64,000 nt of DNA, taken from contig CAYFMT010000002.1 of assembly GCA_964344305.1 (NCBI GenBank), positions 62,001-126,000 on the forward strand, given 5' to 3'. Below the pieces are notes generated by a model that saw nothing but the letters and a program-made list of their open reading frames with translations, was not told where the DNA came from and ran no database searches. A program made the position numbers and the translations under genes. The stretch is from JABMOV01 sp964344305 (GTDB taxonomy: Bacteria; Fidelibacterota; Marinisomatia; Marinisomatales; JABMOV01). Position 1 is the first letter of the stretch. Every line of letters starts with the position of its first letter. This document shows, in pieces, positions 8,433-17,267 of this stretch.

Positions 8433-10332
8433 TAGCCTCATCCAATAGCTTTTCACCAGACTTTCTATCTTTTTCGCCGCGAATGGTTATCCCTGTTTTG
8501 TCTAGAAATTCCAGTAGCGGAATGGCCGTCTTCCTTGTCAATCCTGTCATATCTTTGAAATCGGTGACGGATAGAGTATCATGCTCGGAAAACCACTCCT
8601 GTAATGATGACACAAGCTTCTGGTAATTAAATGTGGTCATCCACCATCCTTCCAGTATTTCCTGAATGTCACCATGTCCTTTCATCACATGAAGTAATTC
8701 TTGAGTATGTCCAATATTTTTCCCTGATGTCACTGCTAATGATTTTGATGGGACGGGCTCAAATCCATTTTCATGTAGGGCTGTTTTCAAAACATTGGAT
8801 ATCTTCGAATCTTCCTTTGTTAATTCAATGGTATGATCGGAAAGGGCAAGTCCTGATTCAATCTGTACAATTCTTTTCTCCATTGAAAGAATCGAAATAA
8901 TATATTCAAAATAAGTTGGTTTTATCCCTGATGTATCCAGTAGTTGTTTCCGACCAAGGTATGGACGATATGGATGGACACTATGGAATGTTTTTAGACT
9001 GTCACAAATATAGTTTTTACCTTTTTCTAAATCATCCTCATGGTATAATTCCTTCGACTGTGTCAAGGTTTGAAGGTCGTATTTTTTCACACAGTCTTCT
9101 ATTTTATCCATCGGCTGCTGCATAAACCTGGACCATTCATCCTTGGTCATTGGTTTGGTCCAACGATTGTGGACAAACCACATGAACCTCTTTTCCCAGT
9201 TTTCTGGAATCTCATCCAACAATGCCTTCATTTCCTGTGGTTTCTCTTCAGGAGATGGATACAGGATGATACCCCCTCCAATCGTCTCCATAGGTGAATA
9301 AGAACGAATGATAAACCGATCATCCATGGTCAGGGGCAGGCATTCTTCCATGTGAAAATAAACATTGTCTGATTGTCCAGATTCCAGCATTGGTGTGGCC
9401 ATTTGCACTCGTCCAAGTATTTCAGTTGTTCCAGTATGCAGGCGAATACGTTGACGATTCTTCAATTTCCATGATGTTGCGGATAACAGTGTTGTGTATC
9501 CAATAAAAGACGAAGTACAGGCCAACCTTTCCGGTGAACTGATCTCAGTGCCACGAGACATATCTGCTTTATCTACTCCAAGCAGGTTTATTGCCGCTCG
9601 ATCTCCCATAGATACCGTGTCGGTCTTTTCACCATGTGATTGCAGACCCCTTACTTTTGTTACTATATCCCCCGGTTGAATTTCTACCATATCTCCAACG
9701 GAAATCTGTCCTGAGATGACTGTTCCCGTCACCACACTTCCGAATCCAGACTTTGTAAAAACGCGATCCACAGGTAAGCGGAAATATCCACGGTCTGAAT
9801 GATATTTGCAGGATTCAGCCATATTGAGGATGGTATCCCTCAGGGTTTCTATACCCTCCGTCGTGGATATTGACGTCCTGATAATAGGTGCATCGGATAA
9901 AAACGTATTTGCCAATGTTTGTCGAATATCATCTTCCACCAGGTCCAACCAGTCCTTGTCTTCAACCAGATCTGTTTTTGTGAGTGCGATGATACCGGTC
10001 TTCACACCAAGCAGATCCATAATATGCACATGTTCCCTGGTTTGGGGCATGATACCATCATCAGCTGCAATGATAAGGAGGGCCATATCAATGGTTGCCA
10101 CTCCGGCAACCATGTTCCTGATAAATTTTTCATGCCCAGGGACATCAATAATGGTAATCTGGTCATTTAGAAATGCAAAACCAAGATCAATGGTCATGCC
10201 TCGGGCCTTTTCTTCTGCGAGTCGATCTGTATTGGTTCCGGTTAGCGCCAATACAAGGGATGTTTTTCCGTGATCAATGTGACCGGATGTTCCGATCACT
10301 ATTTGCCAGTTCTTCGTATTCCTTTCAGACAT
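8425..10332 (-). CDS. selB: Selenocysteine-specific elongation factor SelB
   Basis: GTPase that delivers Sec-tRNA to UGA codons marked by a SECIS element. The G domain has GTSGHIDHGKTSL near residues 13-25, DVPGHE, and the SelB-type switch region (TDRLAEEKARGMTIDLGFAF). EF-Tu-like domains 2 and 3 and winged-helix repeats fill the C-terminal third, giving 635 residues as expected. The start overlaps the end of selA, forming a selA-selB pair. Neither a tRNA-Sec gene nor a selenoprotein with an in-frame TGA is visible in this window, so the substrates lie elsewhere. Confidence 0.96.
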   Translation of the reverse strand: MSERNTKNWQIVIGTSGHIDHGKTSLVLALTGTNTDRLAEEKARGMTIDLGFAFLNDQITIIDVPGHEKFIRNMVAGVATIDMALLIIAADDGIMPQTREHVHIMDLLGVKTGIIALTKTDLVEDKDWLDLVEDDIRQTLANTFLSDAPIIRTSISTTEGIETLRDTILNMAESCKYHSDRGYFRLPVDRVFTKSGFGSVVTGTVISGQISVGDMVEIQPGDIVTKVRGLQSHGEKTDTVSMGDRAAINLLGVDKADMSRGTEISSPERLACTSSFIGYTTLLSATSWKLKNRQRIRLHTGTTEILGRVQMATPMLESGQSDNVYFHMEECLPLTMDDRFIIRSYSPMETIGGGIILYPSPEEKPQEMKALLDEIPENWEKRFMWFVHNRWTKPMTKDEWSRFMQQPMDKIEDCVKKYDLQTLTQSKELYHEDDLEKGKNYICDSLKTFHSVHPYRPYLGRKQLLDTSGIKPTYFEYIISILSMEKRIVQIESGLALSDHTIELTKEDSKISNVLKTALHENGFEPVPSKSLAVTSGKNIGHTQELLHVMKGHGDIQEILEGWWMTTFNYQKLVSSLQEWFSEHDTLSVTDFKDMTGLTRKTAIPLLEFLDKTGITIRGEKDRKSGEKLLDEANG

Positions 10333-11710
10333 TCCCGGTAATTGCCTGGTTCACCTCGTCAATAATGTGACAGAGGACGATATCCTGTTCAGGTAGGATT
10401 GCTTTCAAATCTATAAAGAACTTATTTTTAGATATATACCCAACAACGGGTGTGGTCGCCTCGCGAAAAAGTGATGCCATTTTTGTTGGGGTAATGGACT
10501 TGGATGTGAATTTTATAGCGATACTGTCCATTTTCTCTTCGGGAAGAGACCCGCTTCCAGCTTCTACATCAGATTCCACGATATCCATGGAAAATGGATA
10601 GGCATTTGTTTCCTCGATGGATTCAAGAATATCCCTGGCGCGATTTTTTAATGCATCACGAGGAGTTGTCATAAGTTGTAATGCGAGATTTTTTTCAGTG
10701 AAAGACTGCTTTTTATAGCTGCGAACTATGGTATCCAAAAGTGTCAGGGTTATTTTATCACAGCGCATGGCTCTGTAGAGTGGGTTGGAAACAATCTGCT
10801 TAATGGCTTTTTTCTTTCCAGAAAGAATACCCGATTGTGGGCCTCCCAGGAGTTTATCTCCTGAGAATGTTGCTATATCTACACCTGATTTAATGATTTG
10901 CTCAACAGGGATTTCATGGGGAAGTCCAAGATCAGATAAAGACAGGAAGGCACCACTACCCAGGTCCGCCATCACAGGGATTTTCTTTTTCCTGCCTAAT
11001 GCCACAAGTTCGGCCAGATCCACATCTTTTGTGAATCCTTTAACAGTGTAATTACTGGTATGAACCCAGAGGATTAACCCTGTATCCTTCGTTATAGCTT
11101 TTTCATAATCGTTTAAGTGAGTGCGATTGGTGGTCCCGATTTCTACAAGTTTGCAGTGACTTTTTTGAATGATATCCGGAATCCTGAATGAACCCCCGAT
11201 TTCCACCTGCTGTCCGCGTGAGACAATGACTTCCTTCCCTTCTGCAAAAGTATTGAGGGCTATGAGTACGGCAGCTGCATTGTTATTCACCATTGCAGAG
11301 TCCTCAGACCCAACAATAGATGAAATCAATGTTCTGGTATGATCCAATCGATTTCCTCTATTTCCTGTTGGCAGGTCAAATTCAAGGTTTACATAACCGG
11401 AAGCTTTTACAGCCATATCCATAAGAACATCTTTGGATATTGGGGCTCTCCCAAATCCTGTGTGCAGTACAATACCTGTTCCGTTGATGATGGGTCTCAT
11501 GCTTGGACGTGTGGAACAAAGGACATGTTCTACGATGGAATTGACAATTACTTCTCTTGCGGGCAGGGATTCATTTTTCTTCAATTTGCCACGGAAATGA
11601 GCAATGCGTTCACGGATGATCATGGTAACATGATGCTCATGCAGCTGAATATCATCAGGAATCGCCGCAATCACTTCTGCAACGGAAGGTAATGTGAATT
11701 TTTCTTTCAT
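10325..11710 (-). CDS. selA: L-seryl-tRNA(Sec) selenium transferase SelA
   Basis: PLP enzyme that converts seryl-tRNA(Sec) to selenocysteinyl-tRNA(Sec) using selenophosphate. The 461 residues match the family. The PLP lysine is in SGDKLLGGPQSG, and INGTGIVLHTGFGRAP is the usual N-terminal hallmark. It overlaps selB by 8 bases, and 18 bases separate it from the MFS gene that is transcribed into it. Confidence 0.97.
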   Translation of the reverse strand: MKEKFTLPSVAEVIAAIPDDIQLHEHHVTMIIRERIAHFRGKLKKNESLPAREVIVNSIVEHVLCSTRPSMRPIINGTGIVLHTGFGRAPISKDVLMDMAVKASGYVNLEFDLPTGNRGNRLDHTRTLISSIVGSEDSAMVNNNAAAVLIALNTFAEGKEVIVSRGQQVEIGGSFRIPDIIQKSHCKLVEIGTTNRTHLNDYEKAITKDTGLILWVHTSNYTVKGFTKDVDLAELVALGRKKKIPVMADLGSGAFLSLSDLGLPHEIPVEQIIKSGVDIATFSGDKLLGGPQSGILSGKKKAIKQIVSNPLYRAMRCDKITLTLLDTIVRSYKKQSFTEKNLALQLMTTPRDALKNRARDILESIEETNAYPFSMDIVESDVEAGSGSLPEEKMDSIAIKFTSKSITPTKMASLFREATTPVVGYISKNKFFIDLKAILPEQDIVLCHIIDEVNQAITGNV

Positions 11711-11728
11711 ACTAAAGGAGTATCTGGA

Positions 11729-12886
11729 TTATAATTTACGAAATCGAAATGCAATCCAGAGTCCGGGAAGTAACATTATTGCCAGAATTGGAAAAATCAT
11801 GGATACGGAGTAGTGTTCCGCTACCCAGCCACTCAATCCAGCAGATAGTGAGCCCACTCCGAAGCTAAAGAAAAAGCTGATACCATACCCAATCCCACGA
11901 TTTTGGGAGCTGGTAAAGTTCGCAATGAGGGAATTGCCTACTGGTTGTGCAGAGAAATGTGCGATACCCAGGAGAATACCAAACATGATGAGGGGATATC
12001 CCGTCACTACACCCAAAATGGCAAACAGTGGAATATTGATCAGAACGATCCAGAATAGCAATGTGGTTTTGTCGTATTTGTCACCGGACCATCCGCCAAT
12101 CATTTGGCCAATGATCCCTGCCACAAGAACAACAGTGGTAAACAAACCACCACGGATGATATCGGATAAGCCCTGGAATACATGTCGAGTTTCGAACGCG
12201 AAATGTGTTGGAATAAACGTGGTAAACCCAGTGTAGGCAAATCCTAGCAACACGGTAATTCCATAATACATGGCCAGGGCTCTAACATTGGTCCTGGATG
12301 GGGATGCTGTGGCATCATCCTCTGGAGAAGACGATTGTCGACTTTGAACCAGAGTATAGGTTGCGATGGCAAGTACAACATGAGCCACGATAAGTGTGCT
12401 ATAAGTAAATCTCCACGAATACCATTCAGTGAATACAGATGCGAGTATAGGTCCAAGTGCCAGTCCTAACGACCCAAAAATTCCATGAATAGCCATACCC
12501 CTGCTGAGATTCGAAATACGTCTTGAGATGATGGTCAAACCGGCCGGATGGTAAATACTACTGAACAGCCCCAGGAACATCAGTCCAACTGTTAGCCCAA
12601 CCATAGAGGAGGACAACACGATAATCAATGCGGAAAGTGCCGATCCCAGCTGAAAGATAAGCAACAGCGTCCGACCCCCGATTTTCCTTTCAAAGTAGCC
12701 TGCAGGCAGAGCTCCAAGCCCAAACATGAAGGCACTTGCCGTCGCCAGCAACCCAAGTGTGTCAAGTCCTACCCCAAACTGGATCTGCAAAACGAGAAAG
12801 ATATTTGGTAAAACCAGCATTTGTGAATGCACCAGAAGATGGCTCATTCCCGTCATACCCAGCGTTATGGATTCATGTGATTTCAT
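11729..12886 (-). CDS. Major facilitator superfamily transporter
   Basis: A 385-residue inner-membrane protein with about 12 hydrophobic segments. It has an MFS loop-2/3 element (AGYFERKIGGRTLLL) near residues 61-75 and a matching one in the second half (GGWSGDKYDKTTLL). The substrate cannot be read from the sequence; the overall pattern resembles sugar or drug:proton antiporters. It lies between the rplS terminator and selA, so it probably starts a new transcript that reads on into selAB. Any role in selenium supply would be a guess from position only. Confidence 0.85.
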   Translation of the reverse strand: MKSHESITLGMTGMSHLLVHSQMLVLPNIFLVLQIQFGVGLDTLGLLATASAFMFGLGALPAGYFERKIGGRTLLLIFQLGSALSALIIVLSSSMVGLTVGLMFLGLFSSIYHPAGLTIISRRISNLSRGMAIHGIFGSLGLALGPILASVFTEWYSWRFTYSTLIVAHVVLAIATYTLVQSRQSSSPEDDATASPSRTNVRALAMYYGITVLLGFAYTGFTTFIPTHFAFETRHVFQGLSDIIRGGLFTTVVLVAGIIGQMIGGWSGDKYDKTTLLFWIVLINIPLFAILGVVTGYPLIMFGILLGIAHFSAQPVGNSLIANFTSSQNRGIGYGISFFFSFGVGSLSAGLSGWVAEHYSVSMIFPILAIMLLPGLWIAFRFRKL

Positions 12887-12904
12887 CTGGTATCGGTTTC
12901 AAAC

Positions 12905-12934
12905 AAAAAATCCCCTTATTCCAGGGGATTTTTT
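12905..12934 (-). terminator. Rho-independent terminator after rplS
   Basis: A perfect 12-bp inverted repeat (AAAAAATCCCCT, six-base loop, AGGGGATTTTTT) lies 15 bases after the rplS stop codon. The T run follows the stem on the minus strand, and the symmetry would also let it work on the plus strand. It should end the ffh/rpsP-khpA-rimM-trmD-rplS transcript before the MFS gene. Confidence 0.9.
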
Positions 12935-12949
12935 TCAGTCAAGAGTTGT

Positions 12950-13291
12950 TTACCGTTTTTCCTGAATTCGGGCTGCTTTTCCTGTTAGGTTCTTCAGGTA
13001 GTTTAGTTTGGCTCGACGGACTTTACCACGCCTTACAACGCTGATATCAGCAATCATGGGTGAATGGACGGGGAAAATTCTTTCCACACCAATTCCACCG
13101 GAGATTTTCCGCACGGTGAATGTTTCTTCCACCCCGCCACCTTTTCGTCCAATGACAACTCCCTGGTAACGCTGAATACGTTCTTTACCGCCTTCAACAA
13201 CCCGAACATCCACAGCAACCGTATCACCAGAATCAAATTCAGGCAAGTTCTCTTTCAGGAAATCTTTTCCCACCTCTTGTAGTTTATTCAT
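12950..13291 (-). CDS. rplS: 50S ribosomal protein L19
   Basis: A 113-residue ribosomal protein at the 30S-50S interface. It shows the L19 core (FDSGDTVAVDVRVVEGGKE and RIQRYQGVVIGRKGGG) and the RRGKVRRAKLNYL tail. Its start overlaps the trmD stop by four bases. It is the last gene of the rpsP-khpA-rimM-trmD-rplS operon and is followed by a strong hairpin terminator. Confidence 0.98.
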   Translation of the reverse strand: MNKLQEVGKDFLKENLPEFDSGDTVAVDVRVVEGGKERIQRYQGVVIGRKGGGVEETFTVRKISGGIGVERIFPVHSPMIADISVVRRGKVRRAKLNYLKNLTGKAARIQEKR

Positions 13292-14013
13292 GATTCTTTC
13301 TCCGAATCTTCTCTTTGTTCCAAATATTTTTTCCAGAGGTCAGGTCGTTTTTCCCTGGTCCTCTTTTCGCGCTGCTCTATGCGCCATTTTTCTATGTCAC
13401 CGTGATGACCGCTTAACAATACATCCGGTACAGATTGTCCATCTACCACTCGTGGTTTCGTATAATAAGGTGCATCCAGCAGTCCAGTTGGAAAGGTATC
13501 AGACTCTGCAGATTCCCATGTATTCAGCACACCGGGAATTAATCGAACCTGACTGTCGATCATCATCATTGCCGGAATCTCTCCACAGGACATGATCACA
13601 TCACCAACGGAATATTCGTGAGTGACATAACCGTCGATAATACGTTCATCGATGCCCTTATAATGTCCACAAATGTAAATAAGCTTTTCAACCCGACTGC
13701 TTGACACTGCCAGATCGTGGTTCCATTGTGTTCCATGCGCAGATGGGTACACAATTTGACCCTCTTCATTAAAGTCCATTTCCTTCTTCAGGAATTCTAT
13801 GGCTTTTCGCAATGGTTCTGCCATAAGAACCATGCCATGACCACCACCAAAAGGAGTATCATCGATCTGACGATAATTCCCTTCAGCGAAATCCCTGAGG
13901 TTCACAATATGAAAATGAACCAGTTCTTTTTCTACAGCCTGCCGCAGCATGCTGTTTTGAATCAACGTTTCAATGACGGATGGGACTGGTGTTATGACAC
14001 CAATCTGCTTCAA
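13288..14013 (-). CDS. trmD: tRNA (guanine37-N1)-methyltransferase
   Basis: SPOUT-class enzyme that methylates G37 of tRNAs, preventing +1 frameshifting. The 241 residues are typical. The trefoil-knot SAM site is visible as PFGGGHGMVLMAEPL and LIYICGHYKGIDERI, and GEIPAMMMIDSQVRLIPGVL is the family hallmark. The 3' end overlaps rplS and the 5' end overlaps rimM by four bases each. The C-terminal tail (about residues 210-241) is rich in Lys, Arg and Glu. Confidence 0.98.
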   Translation of the reverse strand: MKQIGVITPVPSVIETLIQNSMLRQAVEKELVHFHIVNLRDFAEGNYRQIDDTPFGGGHGMVLMAEPLRKAIEFLKKEMDFNEEGQIVYPSAHGTQWNHDLAVSSSRVEKLIYICGHYKGIDERIIDGYVTHEYSVGDVIMSCGEIPAMMMIDSQVRLIPGVLNTWESAESDTFPTGLLDAPYYTKPRVVDGQSVPDVLLSGHHGDIEKWRIEQREKRTREKRPDLWKKYLEQREDSEKES

Positions 14014-14510
14014 TCCAGCAAACCATCCATTGGTGTGATAACAATAACCCCACCACCCAAATCCACGTGAGTAACAATTTCCGGTATGACTGGAATAAGT
14101 ATTTCGCGATTGTCAGACTTAATCACATACACATCGTTATTGGGTAACCAGAGTATTTCAGAGAGCACACCAATATAATTGCCATCATTGGAAATAATAT
14201 CTGCTCCAAGGAGTTCTTCTGCAATCCAGTGGATTTCATCCTTGGATGTTACTTCTGCATACACATATTGACCAATCAATGCTTCGGCGTCATCACGTGA
14301 TGTGACACCATCAAACTGGAACCGGACTTTTTTTCCTATCCCAATTTTCTGCTCTAGCCTGACTTCCCGGCTCATATCTTTGGATAGTCCTATGAAAAGG
14401 GGTTTTTCCTCTACGTAGGATTCAAAATACCGAGACAACGGTCTAACACGCACTTCCCCATTTAGTCCAGAAGCACGGGTGACTTTTGCTATAGCGAAAA
14501 GGTTATCCAT
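14010..14510 (-). CDS. rimM: 16S rRNA processing/maturation protein RimM
   Basis: A 30S assembly factor that binds S19 and the 16S rRNA head. The 166 residues contain the N-terminal beta-barrel (AKVTRASGLNGEVRVRPLS) and the C-terminal PRC-barrel part (ELLGADIISNDGNYIGVLSE, followed by ILIPVIPEIV). It lies between khpA and trmD in the standard operon order, with an ATGA-type overlap on trmD. Confidence 0.96.
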   Translation of the reverse strand: MDNLFAIAKVTRASGLNGEVRVRPLSRYFESYVEEKPLFIGLSKDMSREVRLEQKIGIGKKVRFQFDGVTSRDDAEALIGQYVYAEVTSKDEIHWIAEELLGADIISNDGNYIGVLSEILWLPNNDVYVIKSDNREILIPVIPEIVTHVDLGGGVIVITPMDGLLD

Positions 14511-14512
14511 TA

Positions 14513-14749
14513 CTACCGATCAATAACATCCAGACGGGCGCGTTTTCCCCCCTGCTTTGCATTAATTGCAAATACAAGCGAACGTATAGAGGAAATATTC
14601 TTTCCGCTCTTCCCAATCACTTTTCCGTAATCGCCTTCACCTACGGTTAATTCGTAAATAATACGCTTTTCCGTTTCAACGCTGTTGACTTCAACCTCAT
14701 CAGGTTTATCCACTAACAGCTTTACGACATATTCGATGAAGTCCTTCAT
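14513..14749 (-). CDS. khpA: RNA-binding KH-domain protein KhpA
   Basis: A 78-residue single KH-domain protein with the KH signature GKVIGKSGKNISSIR (about residues 42-56) and the preceding beta strand IYELTVGEGDY. In other bacteria KhpA pairs with KhpB and binds many RNAs. The position between rpsP and rimM is the conserved one, and only two bases separate it from rimM. Confidence 0.93.
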   Translation of the reverse strand: MKDFIEYVVKLLVDKPDEVEVNSVETEKRIIYELTVGEGDYGKVIGKSGKNISSIRSLVFAINAKQGGKRARLDVIDR

Positions 14750-14792
14750 ATCCTGTACTCCTTGTCTGGCTATCTACCGCTTTGAGTTTGGA

Positions 14793-15674
14793 CTATTTTG
14801 CTTCCTTTTCAGAAGACTCATCTTCTTTTGCTTCATCTGTCTCTTCAGCAGGTTCTTCTTTAGCGTCCTCTTTCGATTCTTCTTTTGTTTCTTCTTCTGC
14901 TTCTGGTTCAGGATCAGCTTCCGGTGCCGGTTCCTCTTCCTTCACTTCTTCAGCTTCAGGTTCATTTGTTTCCGGTTCCGGTTCTTCGGATTCATCTGCT
15001 TTTTCTTCGTCCGAATCTTTTTTAGCTTCTTCAGTTTCTGCCGGTTTTTCTTCCTCATCAGAAACATCATCATCCGCAGCTTTTTCAGTCGGTTCATCTA
15101 CCGATTCTGCTTCAGGTGTTTCAGTAGGTTCATCAGCTACTTCTTCTTTGGCAGGTTCTTCAACCGCGGGCTCTTCGTCAGCCTCAGGTGTCACATCTTC
15201 CGTAACGTCTTCTTGTGCTGGTTCGTCTGTCGTTTCTTCCGTCTCGTCAACCATCACTGTATCTTCCTGTACTTGAGCGTCTTCCTCTGCCTTTTTAGCA
15301 GCGGCTTTTTTCTCAGCTTTTTTAGCAGCTTTCTTTTCTTTTGCAGCCTCTTTGGCCATAACCCATTTCTGCATTTCCTTTTCAATGGCTTTTTCATCAA
15401 GTCCTTGCTTCATGAGATGCCATTTGTATGCAATACCGGCTCGTTTAAATAAATGGTGGGCTATTTCCGTAGGTTGTGCTCCGGTTTTTAACCAGTGCAA
15501 CACACGGTCTTCCTTGATAGAATAATTGTCACCTTTATCCTTGGTGATAGGGTTATACCATCCGATTTCCTCCAGCGCAGCACCGTCCCGGCGTGTGCGT
15601 GAATCCATGACAACTATACGATAAAAAGGCCGATTCCGTCTTCCTACTCGTTTCAGTCTGATTTTTGTCGCCAA
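14793..15674 (-). CDS. rpsP: 30S ribosomal protein S16 with long Lys/Ala and acidic tail
   Basis: Residues 1 to about 95 are an ordinary S16 (IRLKRVGRRNRPFYRIVV and DGAALEEIGWYNPI), which is needed for 30S assembly. After a linker there is a Lys/Ala-rich stretch (about 107-130) and then some 160 residues dominated by Glu, Ala, Thr, Pro and Asp up to residue 293. Most S16 proteins are 80-100 residues, and Bacteroidetes forms reach about 180, so this tail is unusually long. The tail frame is open to its own stop and the repeated codons vary, so an assembly artefact is unlikely. Its function is unknown. Confidence 0.95.
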   Translation of the reverse strand: MATKIRLKRVGRRNRPFYRIVVMDSRTRRDGAALEEIGWYNPITKDKGDNYSIKEDRVLHWLKTGAQPTEIAHHLFKRAGIAYKWHLMKQGLDEKAIEKEMQKWVMAKEAAKEKKAAKKAEKKAAAKKAEEDAQVQEDTVMVDETEETTDEPAQEDVTEDVTPEADEEPAVEEPAKEEVADEPTETPEAESVDEPTEKAADDDVSDEEEKPAETEEAKKDSDEEKADESEEPEPETNEPEAEEVKEEEPAPEADPEPEAEEETKEESKEDAKEEPAEETDEAKEDESSEKEAK

Positions 15675-15744
15675 ACTATCTTCTCCTTATTTTAATCTTC
15701 ACATTTCGTGATTGCCGTAATTCGGATTAAATCTGATTACGAAA

Positions 15745-17082
15745 TTACATAAATTGTTCGAAAGCGCCTTTAAAATTTCCAGCTGCAGGCATGCGCATTT
15801 TTCCAAATTTCTTCATCATTTTCTGCAATTGATGAAACTGCTTCAATAACTGGTTTACTTCCTGCAGATTTCTCCCGGATCCCAGGGCAATTCGTTTCCT
15901 TCTGCTGCCATTGATCAGGGAAGGGTTCTGTCTCTCTTTTACTGTCATGGAATTCAGGATAGCTTCCATCCATTTCATCTGGTTATCATCCACCTGAACC
16001 TGCTTCATTAGCTTGCGATTCATTCCCGGCATCATGCCCATAAGGCTGTTGAGGGAACCCATGTTTGACAACTGTTTCAACTGAGACCTGAAATCTTCAA
16101 GGTCAAATTGCTGTTTTTTGAGATGCTGGCTTAACCGCTCAGCTTCTTTTATATCCACGGAAGTCTGTGCTTTTTCAACAAGAGAGATCACATCGCCAAA
16201 TCCCAGTATCCGATCGGCGAGACGGTTGGGATCAAAGATCTCCAGTCCGTCAATTTTTTCCGAGATTCCAAGGAATTTGATGGGCGTACCGGTTACTTCC
16301 GCAATGCTCACGGCGGCGCCACCTCTGGCATCCCCATCCATCTTGGTGAGAACCGTACCGGTTAGCGGTAAGGCTTCATGAAACGCTTTTGCTGAATTCA
16401 CTGCATCCTGGCCCGTCATTCCATCCACAACAAAGAGGATTTCATCCGGGTTCGATACTTTTGCTATAGACTGAATTTCCGTCATCATGTCTTCATCCAC
16501 ATGCAATCGTCCTGCTGTGTCCATAATGACCACATCCATCCCCATTTTTTTTGCATGGGATAATGAATGTTTGACAATTTTTACTGGATCCCCCTGCCCC
16601 TCATCATACACCGGGCAACCCACTTTTTTGCCCATGACTTTCAGCTGATCAATGGCAGCAGGACGATACACATCCGCTGCCACCAGGAGAACGGATTTTC
16701 CTGCTTCTTTTAACTGATTTGCCAGCTTTGCACAGGTCGTGGTTTTTCCGGATCCTTGCAATCCAGCCATGAGGATGACTGCAGGTTTCACTTTCCCGAA
16801 CTGCAATGGGACCGGTTCAGATCCCAACAGGTTCACCAGTTCATCTCGGATGATCTTGATGAATTGTTCCCCGGGTTTAACGGATTTGATGACTTTCGTT
16901 CCCTCAGCGCGTTCGCTCACCCGTTGAATGAAAGCTTTTGCTACCTTGAAATTCACATCCGCTTCCAACAAAACACGGCGTATTTCCCGGGAGGTCTGCT
17001 GGATATTGGAATCAGTGATTTTTCCGAGTCCACGCAGATTCCGGAAAATGGAATCAAATCTATCTGATAATTGCTCTAGCAT
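15745..17082 (-). CDS. ffh: Signal recognition particle protein Ffh
   Basis: SRP54-type GTPase that targets membrane proteins to the Sec translocon together with the SRP RNA and FtsY. The 445 residues have the N domain, the G domain with GLQGSGKTTTCAKLA (about 107-121) and DTAGR, and a Met-rich M domain that ends in GNFKGAFEQFM. It lies upstream of rpsP on the same strand with a 70-base gap and may start the operon. The 185-base divergent gap to the aquaporin gene should contain its promoter. No ffs RNA gene was recognised in the window. Confidence 0.97.
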   Translation of the reverse strand: MLEQLSDRFDSIFRNLRGLGKITDSNIQQTSREIRRVLLEADVNFKVAKAFIQRVSERAEGTKVIKSVKPGEQFIKIIRDELVNLLGSEPVPLQFGKVKPAVILMAGLQGSGKTTTCAKLANQLKEAGKSVLLVAADVYRPAAIDQLKVMGKKVGCPVYDEGQGDPVKIVKHSLSHAKKMGMDVVIMDTAGRLHVDEDMMTEIQSIAKVSNPDEILFVVDGMTGQDAVNSAKAFHEALPLTGTVLTKMDGDARGGAAVSIAEVTGTPIKFLGISEKIDGLEIFDPNRLADRILGFGDVISLVEKAQTSVDIKEAERLSQHLKKQQFDLEDFRSQLKQLSNMGSLNSLMGMMPGMNRKLMKQVQVDDNQMKWMEAILNSMTVKERQNPSLINGSRRKRIALGSGRNLQEVNQLLKQFHQLQKMMKKFGKMRMPAAGNFKGAFEQFM

Positions 17083-17267
17083 TGTTTTTCAATTCGAATA
17101 CAGCAGATAAAATTAGATTCGATTTATGGTGTTCACAATTGATAAATATGAGTATAAAGGAAGTGTAAATATGCATTTGAAACCAGTTCAAATCGCTTCT
17201 ATTCCACTCATTTCGCTTAATACCATTTGTGGAATGTGGTACATTCTCTGTCTTTAAATAGGAAAAA
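17083..17267. other. Divergent intergenic region between ffh and the aquaporin gene
   Basis: These 185 bases separate the minus-strand ffh chain from the plus-strand accessory block and must hold promoters for both directions. On the minus strand a TATACT hexamer lies near 17150, about 70 bases before ffh, but its -35 partner is weak. No hairpin terminator, riboswitch or RNA gene is apparent. Confidence 0.4.

Noticed and set aside
9806..10273. A 155-residue plus-strand ORF
   Set aside because: Antisense to the SelB GTPase domain.
14782..15276. A 164-residue Ser-rich plus-strand ORF
   Set aside because: Second antisense frame over the same low-complexity S16 tail.
14685..15452. A 255-residue plus-strand ORF rich in Phe, Ser and Cys
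   Set aside because: It is the antisense of the acidic S16 tail; low-complexity GAA/GAG codons read as TTC/CTC on the other strand and give long open frames by chance.
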